DNA of 64,000 nucleotides from NCBI GenBank assembly GCA_039028895.1, contig JBCCHF010000032.1:1-64000 (forward strand), given 5' to 3'. The stretch's first letter is position 1. Every line of letters starts with the position of its first letter. Source of the stretch: JAHDCJ01 sp039028895 (GTDB lineage: Bacteria > Bacteroidota > Bacteroidia > Chitinophagales > Saprospiraceae). The position numbers and the translations under genes were made by a program. Under the pieces are notes generated by a model that was given only the letters and a program-made list of their open reading frames with translations, did no database searches and was not told the DNA's origin. Positions 52,994-63,098 of this stretch are shown here, one piece after another.

Positions 52994-54427
52994 TCAGTCG
53001 ACCACACTAATTTTTAACATATTTGTTCTCAACCTGGCTTCGAGTGGCATGCTGCCTGTATTAACGACCACATCGCCTTTTTGGACGTATCCTGCATTTT
53101 TCAGAATTTCGAGTACATCAGCCACCGTTTCATCGGTTGTTGTGAATTTGTCGTAATAAAAACCTCTGATTCCCCATACCAGACTCAGTGTGGAAAGAGT
53201 GTCTATTTGGTCAGAGAAAATAAATACATCACATTTCGGACGGTTACTCGATATCATAAAAGCGGTATAGCCAGAAACCGTCATTCCTATGATAGAATTG
53301 GCATTAACCTCACGAGCGATTTTACACGAATTATAACAAATGGCATCAGAAAGGAATGTCGGAGACTCTGATTTGGGCTTTTTTCCTCTATAATAAATTG
53401 ATTCATCCAACTCTGCCTGGGCAATAATGCGGTTCATCGATTGCACAACCTTGACGGGATGACGACCAACCGAGGTCTCTCCGCTGAGCATTACGGCATC
53501 TGCGCCATCCAATACCGCATTGGCAACATCAATTATTTCAGCTCTTGTCGGGCTTGGGTTTGTAATCATACTATCCATCATCTGTGTAGCGACGATCACC
53601 GGCTTACCCCATTTGACACAATGGTTGATTATTCGTTTCTGAAGCATGGGCAAACGCTCCATTGGTACTTCAACACCAAGGTCTCCACGAGCAACCATTA
53701 CACCATCAGTAACTTTGATAATCGTACTGAGTCGACGGATTGCTTCTGGTTTTTCGATCTTGGCAATGATCTTGGCCTTATGTCCCTTATCAAGAATCTT
53801 TGTTTGAAGATCGAGAATATCTCCTGCTGATCTTACAAACGAAAGCGCAATCCAGTTAACAGGTTGTGTCAGGATGAAGTCCAGGTCACGCTGATCCTTT
53901 TCCGTAAGGGATGGCAAGGAAATATCTGTATCTGGGAGATTGACCCCTTTATTAGAGGAGAGCATAGACCCGAAAAGCACTTTCAATTTGACAGTATCCT
54001 TCCCATTGGTTTCCATTACCTGCATCTCGATCTTACCATCGTCGATCAAGACTTTTTCACCTACTTTGACATCTTTGGCAAACTGGGAATAACTCATGTA
54101 GATTTTTTCCTTGTTGCCTATACATTCTTCATTAGTGAATGTCAGAATATCCCCTTCTTGAATCTTAAGACCTCCATCCTCCATTTTACCAATCCTGAGT
54201 TTTGGTCCCTGAAGATCAGCCAGGATACACAGCGAGGATTTGAACTCTTTGTTTATTGCGGTAATATGGTCAATTACCTTTTGATGGTCTTCGTGATCGC
54301 CGTGAGAAAAATTCAGTCTGAACACATCCACCCCTGCCCTTGCCAGTTCGAGAAGTACTTCATAACTGGAGGATGATGGCCCAACTGTCGCCACGATTTT
54401 GGTCTTCTGAAATTTACTCAGTTGCAT
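52994..54427 (-). CDS. pyk: Pyruvate kinase
   Basis: 477 aa from the ATG at 54427 ('MQLSKFQKTKIVATVGPSS'); a TTG four codons upstream is less likely. It transfers phosphate from PEP to ADP. 'RLNFSHGDHEDH', 'KIIAKIEKPEAIRRL' (catalytic Lys/Glu), 'GVMVARGDLGVEVPMERLP' and 'MLSGETSVGRHPVKVV' mark the barrel, with the alpha/beta C-terminal domain complete. Monocistronic, divergent from acpP. Confidence 0.97.
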   Translation of the reverse strand: MQLSKFQKTKIVATVGPSSSSYEVLLELARAGVDVFRLNFSHGDHEDHQKVIDHITAINKEFKSSLCILADLQGPKLRIGKMEDGGLKIQEGDILTFTNEECIGNKEKIYMSYSQFAKDVKVGEKVLIDDGKIEMQVMETNGKDTVKLKVLFGSMLSSNKGVNLPDTDISLPSLTEKDQRDLDFILTQPVNWIALSFVRSAGDILDLQTKILDKGHKAKIIAKIEKPEAIRRLSTIIKVTDGVMVARGDLGVEVPMERLPMLQKRIINHCVKWGKPVIVATQMMDSMITNPSPTRAEIIDVANAVLDGADAVMLSGETSVGRHPVKVVQSMNRIIAQAELDESIYYRGKKPKSESPTFLSDAICYNSCKIAREVNANSIIGMTVSGYTAFMISSNRPKCDVFIFSDQIDTLSTLSLVWGIRGFYYDKFTTTDETVADVLEILKNAGYVQKGDVVVNTGSMPLEARLRTNMLKISVVD

Positions 54428-54541
54428 AGGATAGCACAAAACAAGTTATTTTGGCTGTTATATTCAATTTATAAGCCATAAAAATAAAATCCCAAACAGA
54501 AACAACTGATTTACAGAGCCTTAAAAAAGGGAGGATTTTTT

Positions 54542-54573
54542 TTTGTTATCCATTTGCTTTAGAGTTATCTTTG
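54542..54573 (+). promoter_or_regulatory. acpP promoter
   Basis: TTTG (54542-54545), 20 nt, TATCTTTG (54566-54573). A full match to the Bacteroidota promoter consensus, 33 nt before the acpP ATG. Confidence 0.75.
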
Positions 54574-54606
54574 CGGTGCTTTATTTTTTAACATAAGTCA
54601 TAAATT

Positions 54607-54846
54607 ATGTCAGACATTAAATCAAGAGTAACAGGCATCATCGTCGACAAACTAGGCGTCGAAGAAGGAGAAGTTACCAATGAAGCTAGCTTCACTAATG
54701 ACCTAGGAGCTGATTCATTAGACACCGTTGAATTAATCATGGAATTCGAAAAAGAATTCAACATTTCAATTCCGGACGAGCAAGCCGAAAAGATTCAAAC
54801 AGTCGGTGATGCAATCAAATATCTTACTGACGAAGGCGGTGAGTAA
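54607..54846 (+). CDS. acpP: Acyl carrier protein
   Basis: 79 aa, small, acidic, four-helix. The phosphopantetheine attachment Ser37 sits in 'GADSLDTVELIMEFEKEF'. It carries acyl intermediates of fatty-acid synthesis. Followed by fabF after 133 nt that contain two hairpins, the usual acpP-fabF-rnc order of many Bacteroidota. Confidence 0.97.
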   Translation: MSDIKSRVTGIIVDKLGVEEGEVTNEASFTNDLGADSLDTVELIMEFEKEFNISIPDEQAEKIQTVGDAIKYLTDEGGE

Positions 54847-54873
54847 TCACGAACTTCGCTTTAAATGATTTTT

Positions 54874-54947
54874 CCTGCTGATTTAGCAGGTTTAATGCTG
54901 GTGCAGACCGGTCCGGGAAAATGAAATCCAGGCGGTTCGCACCGGCA
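54874..54947 (+). promoter_or_regulatory. Two stem-loops between acpP and fabF
   Basis: CCTGCT/AGCAGG (54874-54890, 5-nt loop) is followed by a longer imperfect hairpin, TGCTGGTGCAGACCG (54896-54910) against CGGTTCGCACCGGCA (54933-54947), with 12 of 15 positions complementary. No T-run follows either. They may reduce read-through or set RNA cleavage so that acpP is made in excess over fabF. The rnc gene (RNase III) lies downstream in the same unit. Confidence 0.5.
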
Positions 54948-54979
54948 TCTGTATTTAATAACCAGTTCCAACAAAGATT

Positions 54980-56233
54980 ATGGCTTTTAAAAGAGTTGTC
55001 ATTACCGGGATCGGCGCCCTTACCCCTATCGGAAACACTGCCGACGAATATTGGGAAGGACTCGTTGCAGGTAAAAGTGGTGCTAATATGATCACCAGGT
55101 TTGATGCCAGCCAGTTCAAAACCCAATTCGCATGTGAAGTTAAAGACTTCAATGCCAATGATCATATGGATCGGAAAGAGGCACGTAAGATGGACCTTTT
55201 TTCGCAATTTGCAATGGTGGCAACCGAGGAGGCTATGGTCGACTCAGGCCTGGATACCGAGAAAATCAATCTCGACCGGGCTGGTGTCATTTGGGGTGCT
55301 GGTATAGGGGGACTCATGAGTCTTGAAAAGGAAATCGCCGGATTTTATACCGGCAACGGTATTCCAAGGTTCAACCCTTTCCTGATACCAAAAATGATAA
55401 TTGATATCGTTCCTGGTCATATTTCTATTAAATATGGCTTCAGGGGGGTCAACTATTCTGTGGTCTCAGCTTGTGCCACTTCAACGCACGCCCTTGGAAA
55501 TGCATTTGACTACATAAGACTGGGTCGAGCAGATGTGATTGTGACAGGTGGATCCGAAGCCGCTGTAACAGTTACGGGTATGGGGGGATTTAATGCCTTG
55601 CGCGCTTTATCAACACGCAATGACGATCCTGCTACAGCTTCCCGACCATTCGACGCCGATCGTGACGGTTTTGTGATGGGAGAAGGTGCTGGTGCCATTA
55701 TTCTTGAAGAATATGAGCATGCAGTTGCTCGTGGCGCAAAAATATACGGGGAAGTAGTTGGAACAGGAGCAACAGCCGACGCCTACCACATGACAGCTCC
55801 ACATCCTGAAGGTTTAGGAGCAATGGCTGTCATGAAAATGGCCCTGGAAGATGCCGGGATGATACCAGAAGACATTGACTATATCAATGTACACGGCACC
55901 TCTACTCCTTTAGGTGATGGTGCAGAACTAAATGGTATTGCAAAAGTTTTTGGCGAACATGCTTATCAAGTAAATATCAGTTCCACGAAATCAATGACAG
56001 GCCATTTGCTTGGCGCTGCAGGGGCCATTGAGGCCATTGCCTGCATATATTCATTAAATCACAATAAAATTCCTCCAACAATTAATCACTTTACGGATGA
56101 TCCGGAAATTGACACACGTTTTAATCTGACTTTCAACAAAGCTCAGGAACGTGAAGTCAATGCGGTGTTGAGCAACACTTTTGGGTTCGGCGGTCATAAT
56201 TCTTCCGTCATTTTTAAGAAAATTGCGAATTAA
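54980..56233 (+). CDS. fabF: Beta-ketoacyl-ACP synthase II
   Basis: 417 aa. Elongates acyl-ACP with malonyl-ACP. The thiolase-fold triad is Cys165 in 'VSACATSTHALGNAF', His in 'INVHGTSTPLGD' and His in 'KSMTGHLLGAAGAIEA'. C-terminal 'NTFGFGGHNSSVIFK' is the usual ending. Full length. It lies between acpP and rnc and is probably co-transcribed with both. Confidence 0.97.
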   Translation: MAFKRVVITGIGALTPIGNTADEYWEGLVAGKSGANMITRFDASQFKTQFACEVKDFNANDHMDRKEARKMDLFSQFAMVATEEAMVDSGLDTEKINLDRAGVIWGAGIGGLMSLEKEIAGFYTGNGIPRFNPFLIPKMIIDIVPGHISIKYGFRGVNYSVVSACATSTHALGNAFDYIRLGRADVIVTGGSEAAVTVTGMGGFNALRALSTRNDDPATASRPFDADRDGFVMGEGAGAIILEEYEHAVARGAKIYGEVVGTGATADAYHMTAPHPEGLGAMAVMKMALEDAGMIPEDIDYINVHGTSTPLGDGAELNGIAKVFGEHAYQVNISSTKSMTGHLLGAAGAIEAIACIYSLNHNKIPPTINHFTDDPEIDTRFNLTFNKAQEREVNAVLSNTFGFGGHNSSVIFKKIAN

Positions 56234-56304
56234 TCCTTAAATTTTAATCCATTTTCGCCGTAAGCCCCTGGTGTGATCAACAAACCTAAATTTGAAACAG
56301 GAGG

Positions 56305-57051
56305 GTGTTCATTAAATTCTTTCGCAGAATATACAACTTTGCTTTTTCCCCTGACCGGAATTTTGCCCGGTCCCTCTATGCTATATTAGGTTTCGTTCCT
56401 TCCAATCTTACCCTATATCGACTTGCTTTCTCTCACAAGTCGTATACCAATAACGACTACTTCTCCAATCAGAATAACGAGCGGTTGGAATACCTGGGTG
56501 ATGCCGTACTGGGGACAATTGTTGCAGAATACCTTTTCAGAAAATATCCTGGAAAAAATGAGGGGTTCCTCACAAAAATGCGCTCAAAAATCGTCAAAAG
56601 GAAAACCTTAAATTACGTTGCTGACCAAATGGGGCTCGATGTGTTCCTGATGCATCAGGGGATGGAAACTGTCAGTAATTCTATGATGGGTAATGCACTT
56701 GAGGCTTTCATTGGTGCTGTATACCTTGATGTTGGATACACCCGCACCAAGCGATATGTTATCTACCGGATCTTGCGTGAATTTCTGGATGTAGAGAAAC
56801 TGGAATCTCTTGATGAAAACTATAAAAGCCAATTGCTTGAATGGTGTCAAAAAAATGGGAAACCCATTGCTTACCAGGTCTTATCCAAATTCAAATTCGA
56901 TAATAGAGATCGCTTTCTGGTTGCCGTGCAGGTTGATAATGAAGATGTGGCCACAGCAGAAGATTTCAGCAAGAAAAGTGCTGAACAACTCGCTTCCAAA
57001 AAAGCATTACACCTCCTTATTTCCTCTTCTCCTGAACGCGTTCCAGAATAA
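56305..57051 (+). CDS. rnc: Ribonuclease III
   Basis: 248 aa. Cleaves double-stranded RNA. The catalytic domain has the signature 'NNERLEYLGDAVLGTIVAEY' and a second acidic cluster near 'GNALEAFIGAVYLD'; the dsRNA-binding domain covers about residues 175-243. The start is unusual: AGGAGG lies directly against the GTG at 56305, leaving no spacer, whereas ATT at 56311 would be 6 nt away. No ATG occurs before the conserved part. It ends one base before the stop of the convergent carB. Confidence 0.94.
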   Translation: MFIKFFRRIYNFAFSPDRNFARSLYAILGFVPSNLTLYRLAFSHKSYTNNDYFSNQNNERLEYLGDAVLGTIVAEYLFRKYPGKNEGFLTKMRSKIVKRKTLNYVADQMGLDVFLMHQGMETVSNSMMGNALEAFIGAVYLDVGYTRTKRYVIYRILREFLDVEKLESLDENYKSQLLEWCQKNGKPIAYQVLSKFKFDNRDRFLVAVQVDNEDVATAEDFSKKSAEQLASKKALHLLISSSPERVPE

Positions 57052-59868
57052 TTATCGCGTCAGGTACATTGACCTGTTCCGGTCAAGCTCCCTGAAAAAC
57101 GGATCATCGGTATCTTTGATGAAACGAATTGCCTCACCCGTAGATTTCATCTCAGGCCCCAATTGCTTGTCCACATTTGGAAATTTATCGAAAGAGAAAA
57201 CTGGTACTTTAATGGCGTATCCTTCGAGATCTTTGAGAATATCGAAATCTGCTAATTTGTTAGTGCCCATCATCACCTTAGTGGCAATATTGAGGTAAGG
57301 CACCTTGTATGCTTTAGCGATAAAAGGCGTAGTTCTGGATGCCCGTGGATTGGCCTCTATGACGTATACTTTCTCATCTTTTATCGCAAACTGGATATTG
57401 ATCAGGCCTTTGATATTAAGTGCTATGGCCAGTTTTTTCGTGTATTCAATCATTTTGGCGATAGACTCATCGCTGAGACTATAAGGTGGCAAAACAGCCG
57501 AACTATCTCCAGAGTGGATGCCTGCAGGCTCGATATGTTCCATGATTCCCATAATATGAACCTCTTCTCCATCACAGATGGCATCGATTTCAGCCTCTTT
57601 AGCCCTTTCAAGAAACTGATCGATCAAAATCTTGTTGTCTGGCATATGCTTAAGAATCTGCAATACGGACTCTTCGAGTTCGTCATCGTTCAGTACTATT
57701 CTCATGCGTTGACCACCGAGTACATATGAAGGCCTTACCAGTACCGGGTAAGTGACCTCTGTTGCTATCTCCAGCGCTTCGTCCGCATCTCTGGCAGCCC
57801 CATATTTTGGATAAGGAATTTCCAATTCTTTCAATAAGTCAGAGAAAGCTCCCCTATCTTCGGCCAGATCCATTGACGGGAACTGCGTTCCGATGATCGG
57901 AATACCTTGTTCATGGAATTTTTGTGCAAGTTTCAAAGCAGTTTGCCCACCAAGCTGTACGATTATCCCTTCAGGATTTTCCAATTCAATGATTTCTTTA
58001 ATATGCTCCCAGAAAACCGGCTCAAAGTACAGTTTGTCAGCAACATCGAAATCAGTAGATACTGTTTCAGGATTGCAATTGATCATGATCGATTCGTAGC
58101 CAGCCTCCTTGATCGCCAACAGCCCGTGAACACAACAATAATCAAACTCGATACCCTGACCGATCCTGTTTGGACCTGAGCCAAGAACGATGATTTTCTT
58201 ATTATCTGATGGTATGGATTCGTTTTCGGTATCAAAAGTAGAATAGAAGTAAGGGGTAGAAGCTTCAAACTCAGCCGCACAGGTATCTACAATTTTATAT
58301 GTCCTGCGGATGTCCAGAGCCTTTCTTTGCTTGGTGACCTCTACTTCACTTATTCTCAACAACCAGGCAATCTGGGCGTCAGAGTAACCAACTACTTTCA
58401 GTTCCCTGAAAAAGTCTTCCGGAATATCTTCAGCTACATTATACCTGATCAACCGCTCTTCCATTTTCACTAAACGCTTGACCTGTTGAATAAACCAGGG
58501 GTCAATGAGCGTCAATTTTTGTACAGTCCTTGCCGGAACCCCAAGACGAAGGGCGTCTTTCAGGCGGTAAATCCTGTCATCTTTGGCCACTTCAAGTCTT
58601 TCAAGAATATCTGCAGTTCTAATCCACTCTTTTTTGTCGCCACCTAAGCCCATACGACCATTTTCCTGTGACTGACAAGCTTTTTGAAGGGCTTCCAGGA
58701 AGTTTCGACCAATAGCCATTACCTCTCCTACTGATTTCATTTGGAGACCGAGTGAATGATCAGCACCTTTGAATTTGTTAAAGTTCCATCGCGGCATTTT
58801 TACAATGACGTAATCAAGGGTAGGTTCGAAATATGCGGAAGTGGTTTTAGTAATCTGGTTTTTCAATTCATCGAGTGTATAGCCAATTGCCAATTTGGCT
58901 GCAATCTTCGCAATAGGATACCCCGTAGCTTTACTGGCTAGTGCAGATGATCGACTTACGCGTGGGTTGATCTCAATCGGAATGAGTGATTCATCCTCTG
59001 GATTAAGGGCAAATTGTACATTGCAACCTCCTGCGAAATTCCCAAGGGAACGCATCATTAAAATAGCATCATCTCTCATTTGCTGATATGCCCTGTCTGA
59101 GAGCGTCATTGCAGGTGCAATGGTTATACTGTCTCCGGTATGGATACCCATTGGGTCCATATTTTCTACTGTACAAATGATAACAACATTATCGTTATCG
59201 TCTCGCAGTAATTCGAGCTCAAACTCCTTCCAGCCCAATACTGCTTTTTCTACCAGTACTTCATGAGTTGGTGAAGCATTAAGTGCTCTTCTTAACGCAA
59301 CATCAAAATCTTTTTCCTCATGTACAAATCCGCCGCCTGTTCCACCAAGTGTGTATGATGGTCTGAGGACTAGTGGAAAGCCAATCTTCTGGGCAGCGTC
59401 TTTGCCTTCAAGGAAGGAGTTAGCGATATAGGAAGGCGCCACTGACAGGCCTAGCTTTGTAACATGGCGTTTGAATTCATCTCTGTTTTCTGTTAACTCA
59501 ATGGCATTGAGGTCAACTCCGATTAGCCTTATATTATACTTTTCCCAAACACCACGATTACCTGCTTCGATAGCAAGATTTAAGGCCGTTTGGCCGCCCA
59601 TTGTAGGGAGTACCGCATCGATTTGGCGCTCTTCGAGCACTTCGATAATACTTTCAACAGTAAGTGGTAAAAGGTAAACGTGATCGGCAGTGACCGGGTC
59701 GGTCATAATGGTTGCCGGGTTAGAGTTAATAAGGGTGACTTCAATTCCCTCTTCTCTTAGGGAGCGGGAGGCTTGAGAGCCGGAGTAGTCGAACTCGCAG
59801 GCCTGACCGATAATAATTGGACCAGATCCAATAATAAGTACTGAACGAATTGAGGAATCTTTGGGCAT
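57052..59868 (-). CDS. carB: Carbamoyl-phosphate synthase large subunit, short form
   Basis: 938 aa. The synthetase makes carbamoyl phosphate for pyrimidines and arginine. Two ATP-grasp halves are seen: N-terminal 'SVLIIGSGPIIIGQACEFDYSG' and 'SYTLGGTGGGFV', and second half 'IIVLGSGPNRIGQGIEFDY' and 'SYVLGGQRMRIV', with an oligomerisation region between. The sequence stops at 'GEAIRFIKDTDDPFFRELDR', so the ~130-residue MGS-like allosteric domain of the ~1070-aa enzymes is absent. The glutaminase partner carA is not nearby. Convergent with rnc, with no intergenic base. Confidence 0.95.
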   Translation of the reverse strand: MPKDSSIRSVLIIGSGPIIIGQACEFDYSGSQASRSLREEGIEVTLINSNPATIMTDPVTADHVYLLPLTVESIIEVLEERQIDAVLPTMGGQTALNLAIEAGNRGVWEKYNIRLIGVDLNAIELTENRDEFKRHVTKLGLSVAPSYIANSFLEGKDAAQKIGFPLVLRPSYTLGGTGGGFVHEEKDFDVALRRALNASPTHEVLVEKAVLGWKEFELELLRDDNDNVVIICTVENMDPMGIHTGDSITIAPAMTLSDRAYQQMRDDAILMMRSLGNFAGGCNVQFALNPEDESLIPIEINPRVSRSSALASKATGYPIAKIAAKLAIGYTLDELKNQITKTTSAYFEPTLDYVIVKMPRWNFNKFKGADHSLGLQMKSVGEVMAIGRNFLEALQKACQSQENGRMGLGGDKKEWIRTADILERLEVAKDDRIYRLKDALRLGVPARTVQKLTLIDPWFIQQVKRLVKMEERLIRYNVAEDIPEDFFRELKVVGYSDAQIAWLLRISEVEVTKQRKALDIRRTYKIVDTCAAEFEASTPYFYSTFDTENESIPSDNKKIIVLGSGPNRIGQGIEFDYCCVHGLLAIKEAGYESIMINCNPETVSTDFDVADKLYFEPVFWEHIKEIIELENPEGIIVQLGGQTALKLAQKFHEQGIPIIGTQFPSMDLAEDRGAFSDLLKELEIPYPKYGAARDADEALEIATEVTYPVLVRPSYVLGGQRMRIVLNDDELEESVLQILKHMPDNKILIDQFLERAKEAEIDAICDGEEVHIMGIMEHIEPAGIHSGDSSAVLPPYSLSDESIAKMIEYTKKLAIALNIKGLINIQFAIKDEKVYVIEANPRASRTTPFIAKAYKVPYLNIATKVMMGTNKLADFDILKDLEGYAIKVPVFSFDKFPNVDKQLGPEMKSTGEAIRFIKDTDDPFFRELDRNRSMYLTR

Positions 59869-60023
59869 TATTAATTCAGATTTTAAATGTCCGCAAGAAT
59901 GCTTCCAGTCACTTTAGAAAGGAAGGTTTTCTATAAATTGGGGCAAATATACGGAATCTGAATTGGATTTTAATGGCACATTTTAAGTTTTAAATCAGGA
60001 TATTTCCGGTAAGGTATTTTTCA

Positions 60024-61496
60024 CTAAAAACTAACTGGGAACTTCCCTAGTTCAATACCCCAGATCAAAGGCAAAAAGAAGTAACTATAGATTGAGATCA
60101 GGATGATAGAAACGATGTTCAAAAGGAATCCGGCACGAACCATATCTTTCATATGAAGGCTTCCTGAACCAAAGACAATCGCATTTGGTGCAGTGGCTAC
60201 TGGCAACATGAATGCACAGGATGCAGCGATAGTCATAGACACCATCATACCAAATGGATGCACATCGATAGCAAGACTAAGTCCGGCAAGCACAGGGAGC
60301 ATAAGAGTACATGTAGCCATGTTTTGGGTCAGCTCTGTAAGGTAATTCACCACGGCTACAATTATCAGCAAAATCAACCACATCGGAACCGCTTCCACCA
60401 TACTTAACTTCAGACCTATCCAGGTAGTTAGTCCCGAAGCCTGGAAACTACCAGCTACAGCAAATGCCCCTCCAAACAAGAGGATCACCTCCCAGGGTAA
60501 ACGTTTGGCCGTATTCCAATTCATGATCATTTGATCTTGTTTGGCTCTGCTTGGTATGATAAATAACATCACAGCGCCGATGAGCGCAATTGTGGTATCT
60601 GTGACATTAGGGAATAAAGGTGAGATGAGATACTTTCGCGAAATCCATGCAACAGCTACTAAAATAAAAATGACCAACACCCACTTTTCTTCGTAACTGA
60701 TCTTTCCGAGTGATTGAAGTTCTTTATCAATAACATTTTTTGAACCTGGCACTTCTTTTTTATCTAGTTTGAAAGCATTGGAACTCATATGCCACCAAAG
60801 AAATGCACCAAGAACAACTACAAGAGGAAGTGCAAAAATGAACCACTTGTCAAAAGGGACATCATAATCATAATACTCCCGGGCAAACTCAACAAAAATG
60901 AGATTGGTTGGTGTCCCCACAATAGTAGCCATTCCTCCTATCGAAGCAGCATAAGCAATACTCATAACCAGAGCTTTCCCAAATAGCTGTGGATTTTGGT
61001 CGCTGTAACCAGGTTGACCAAGAATGCTTTCAAATTGAAAAATAATGGAAAGCGCAATTGGCAACATCATCATCGTAGTGGCCGTATTCGATATCCACAT
61101 ACTCAGAAATCCGGTGGCAAGAATGAAGCCCAGTAGAATTTGTTTTTGGTTTGTTCCAGTAAACCTGATGATCTGAAGTGCAATCCGCTTGTGCAGATTC
61201 CACCTTTCCATTGCCAATGCAATGACAAAGCCACCAATGAACAGGAATATAATTGGGTTGGAATAAAACCCTGCGACATCCTTTATCGGCATAATTGCAC
61301 AAAGTGGGAACAGCAGCAGAGGCAATAAGGAGGTAATTCCAATAGGTAATGCCTCAGTTAACCACCATAAAGCAATCCACACCGTGCAGGCGATAACCAC
61401 AAATGCTACCCTCTCCATATCGGATGGCGCCCTGAGCAGAAGAATGATCAGGAAAAGCAGTGGACCGAGAAAAATAAAGATGCCCTTTTGCTTCAT
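60024..61496 (-). CDS. SLC13 (DASS) family anion/sodium symporter
   Basis: 490 aa with about 11-13 hydrophobic helices. Family landmarks are 'WWLTEALPIGITSLLPLLLFP', 'IFLFIGGFVIALAMERWNLH', 'SNTATTMMMLPIALSI' (first SNT motif), 'GGMATIVGTPTNLIFV' and 'TELTQNMATCTLMLPVL' (second, with Gln instead of Ser before Asn). Members import di- or tricarboxylates or sulfate with Na+; the substrate cannot be read from the sequence. It lies 24 nt downstream of the T9SS-secreted protein gene but is probably unrelated. Confidence 0.92.
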   Translation of the reverse strand: MKQKGIFIFLGPLLFLIILLLRAPSDMERVAFVVIACTVWIALWWLTEALPIGITSLLPLLLFPLCAIMPIKDVAGFYSNPIIFLFIGGFVIALAMERWNLHKRIALQIIRFTGTNQKQILLGFILATGFLSMWISNTATTMMMLPIALSIIFQFESILGQPGYSDQNPQLFGKALVMSIAYAASIGGMATIVGTPTNLIFVEFAREYYDYDVPFDKWFIFALPLVVVLGAFLWWHMSSNAFKLDKKEVPGSKNVIDKELQSLGKISYEEKWVLVIFILVAVAWISRKYLISPLFPNVTDTTIALIGAVMLFIIPSRAKQDQMIMNWNTAKRLPWEVILLFGGAFAVAGSFQASGLTTWIGLKLSMVEAVPMWLILLIIVAVVNYLTELTQNMATCTLMLPVLAGLSLAIDVHPFGMMVSMTIAASCAFMLPVATAPNAIVFGSGSLHMKDMVRAGFLLNIVSIILISIYSYFFLPLIWGIELGKFPVSF

Positions 61497-61520
61497 AAAG
61501 CAAAACTAAATGGTGGGTTA

Positions 61521-62654
61521 TCAATCTAAGATCACCACACGTCTGACACCATATAATTTCCCACTATCTTCAAGAAGATTCAGGAAATATACACCAGGTA
61601 TTAGGTTGTCAACATTAACTTCGTTTCGGATGCCATTCGCTTCAAGGCCGCTGGTTGATCTTGCTAATCGACCATTTGCATCATAAAACAAAGCTTGAAA
61701 ACGCTGCTCCGTCTGACTTTCGATGATAATGTTTAGTAGATTGTATGATGGATTCGGGAAAACTTCAAAACCATTTTCCTGTTCAGCAAACTGATCAACT
61801 GAAGTGACAACACTGGGATCAGTAAGATAAACCACTGAACCAAGGCTTCCATCATTGTTGACATTAACTGAAACAACAGGTACTTTTTCGAAATTATTGA
61901 GAAAGTTGTAAGTGATAGCAGTATCCATTCCCCCGAAAGGGATTTCTAATCCTATACTAGCTGGATTTACCCAAATGCCAAAGGTCTTGAATTCAATGAC
62001 AAGATTCGTATAGTCTACAGACTTGGCACGTAATACATCAAAACTTCCGAAATGAGTTGACATCGACCCCCATGCGTCAACGGTATCTTCCCGATGAGAA
62101 GCATAAATTGCCCTGATAGAGTCAATTGGTGGAAATGGTGGCAAGAATTCTCCAAGTGCGGGAAAGTCTTCAGGGTCAATTGCCTGAGTGAAGGAAAAAT
62201 CGTCTTCGAATATATCACCATAGGTGACGGGCGTAGACAGGATTACGCTGCTGGAGGTGGGCTCTACCAGGAACGACACTCCAAACCCGGGGTCACCGAA
62301 AAACCCAAGTAGCTCAAGCGAATCGCCTGAGTTATCAAAATAGCCTTCTCCTCCGAAAAATGGCAAGATAATATCAGCTTCAGGGAAACTTGAAACGGCA
62401 CCGCCCAAAGCAGCATCTAGTACAACTACTGTATCAGCTTGCCAGGGTTGGTAAGCAGTGAATTTCCATGCCTGGGCAGATGCACTCGATGGTGTTATGC
62501 TGGCACCCATTGCGGCAGTATCAGTTGCTGTAAACCTCATTTCTCCAGGTTGAGGGAACACGGTGTTGGTGATTGAAATTTGAGCTTCGGCATTGAATGA
62601 AAGCAAAAACACAAGTAGAATCACCCATTTATTCAAAAGGTTTTGAAGAACCAT
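61521..62654 (-). CDS. T9SS type-A sorting domain protein
   Basis: 377 aa from the ATG at 62654, which gives a clean signal peptide ('VILLVFLLSFNAEAQ'). A frame start at 62747 would put 31 Lys-rich residues before it. The central 260 residues are a beta-rich domain of unknown role. The C-terminal ~80 residues are the T9SS type-A tail ('FEVFPNPSYNLLNIIIESQ', 'FYDANGRLARS', 'LIPGVYFLNLLEDSG'). Exported and attached to or released from the cell surface by the type IX system. Confidence 0.88.
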   Translation of the reverse strand: MVLQNLLNKWVILLVFLLSFNAEAQISITNTVFPQPGEMRFTATDTAAMGASITPSSASAQAWKFTAYQPWQADTVVVLDAALGGAVSSFPEADIILPFFGGEGYFDNSGDSLELLGFFGDPGFGVSFLVEPTSSSVILSTPVTYGDIFEDDFSFTQAIDPEDFPALGEFLPPFPPIDSIRAIYASHREDTVDAWGSMSTHFGSFDVLRAKSVDYTNLVIEFKTFGIWVNPASIGLEIPFGGMDTAITYNFLNNFEKVPVVSVNVNNDGSLGSVVYLTDPSVVTSVDQFAEQENGFEVFPNPSYNLLNIIIESQTEQRFQALFYDANGRLARSTSGLEANGIRNEVNVDNLIPGVYFLNLLEDSGKLYGVRRVVILD

Positions 62655-63098
62655 TTTTTTAATTTTTTGAATGAAATTTTTGTTTGAAACAATTAGGGGA
62701 ATGTTTTTCTTTTTTTTGCAAAGGACTTGTTTATTTTTTTCAGTCAATAAAAAGACGAACCAAAAATCTTGTCAAAATAAACTCATGCTGCCCCTTTGTG
62801 CCCCCGGCACAAGGCTGCACATGTTCAAACAATATTTTGACGGCTTCCCAAGATAACACAATATTATCCTGTAAAGATTTTTTTATTGTCAATAATGGGT
62901 GTTCTCAATTTTTCGGTTGTCCTATAACTAAGGGTAAAGTAACGACTATGTGTAATAAGTTTGACTGACTTGCCAAAAAAGGTAACACCTCAATTAAACT
63001 TTACGTAAATTATAACGTCAAACAACCGCGTTATGTACGCTTTTGAATGATCCAGATTGCTCATATAACCCAATAATCATAGATAAAATTTACAATAA
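62655..63098. other. Divergent intergenic region
   Basis: This stretch separates the T9SS protein and the DUF1800 gene, transcribed away from each other. The first part is rich in T-tracts. No RNA gene, strong hairpin or clear -33/-7 pair was recognised; the promoters of both flanking genes are expected here. Confidence 0.5.
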
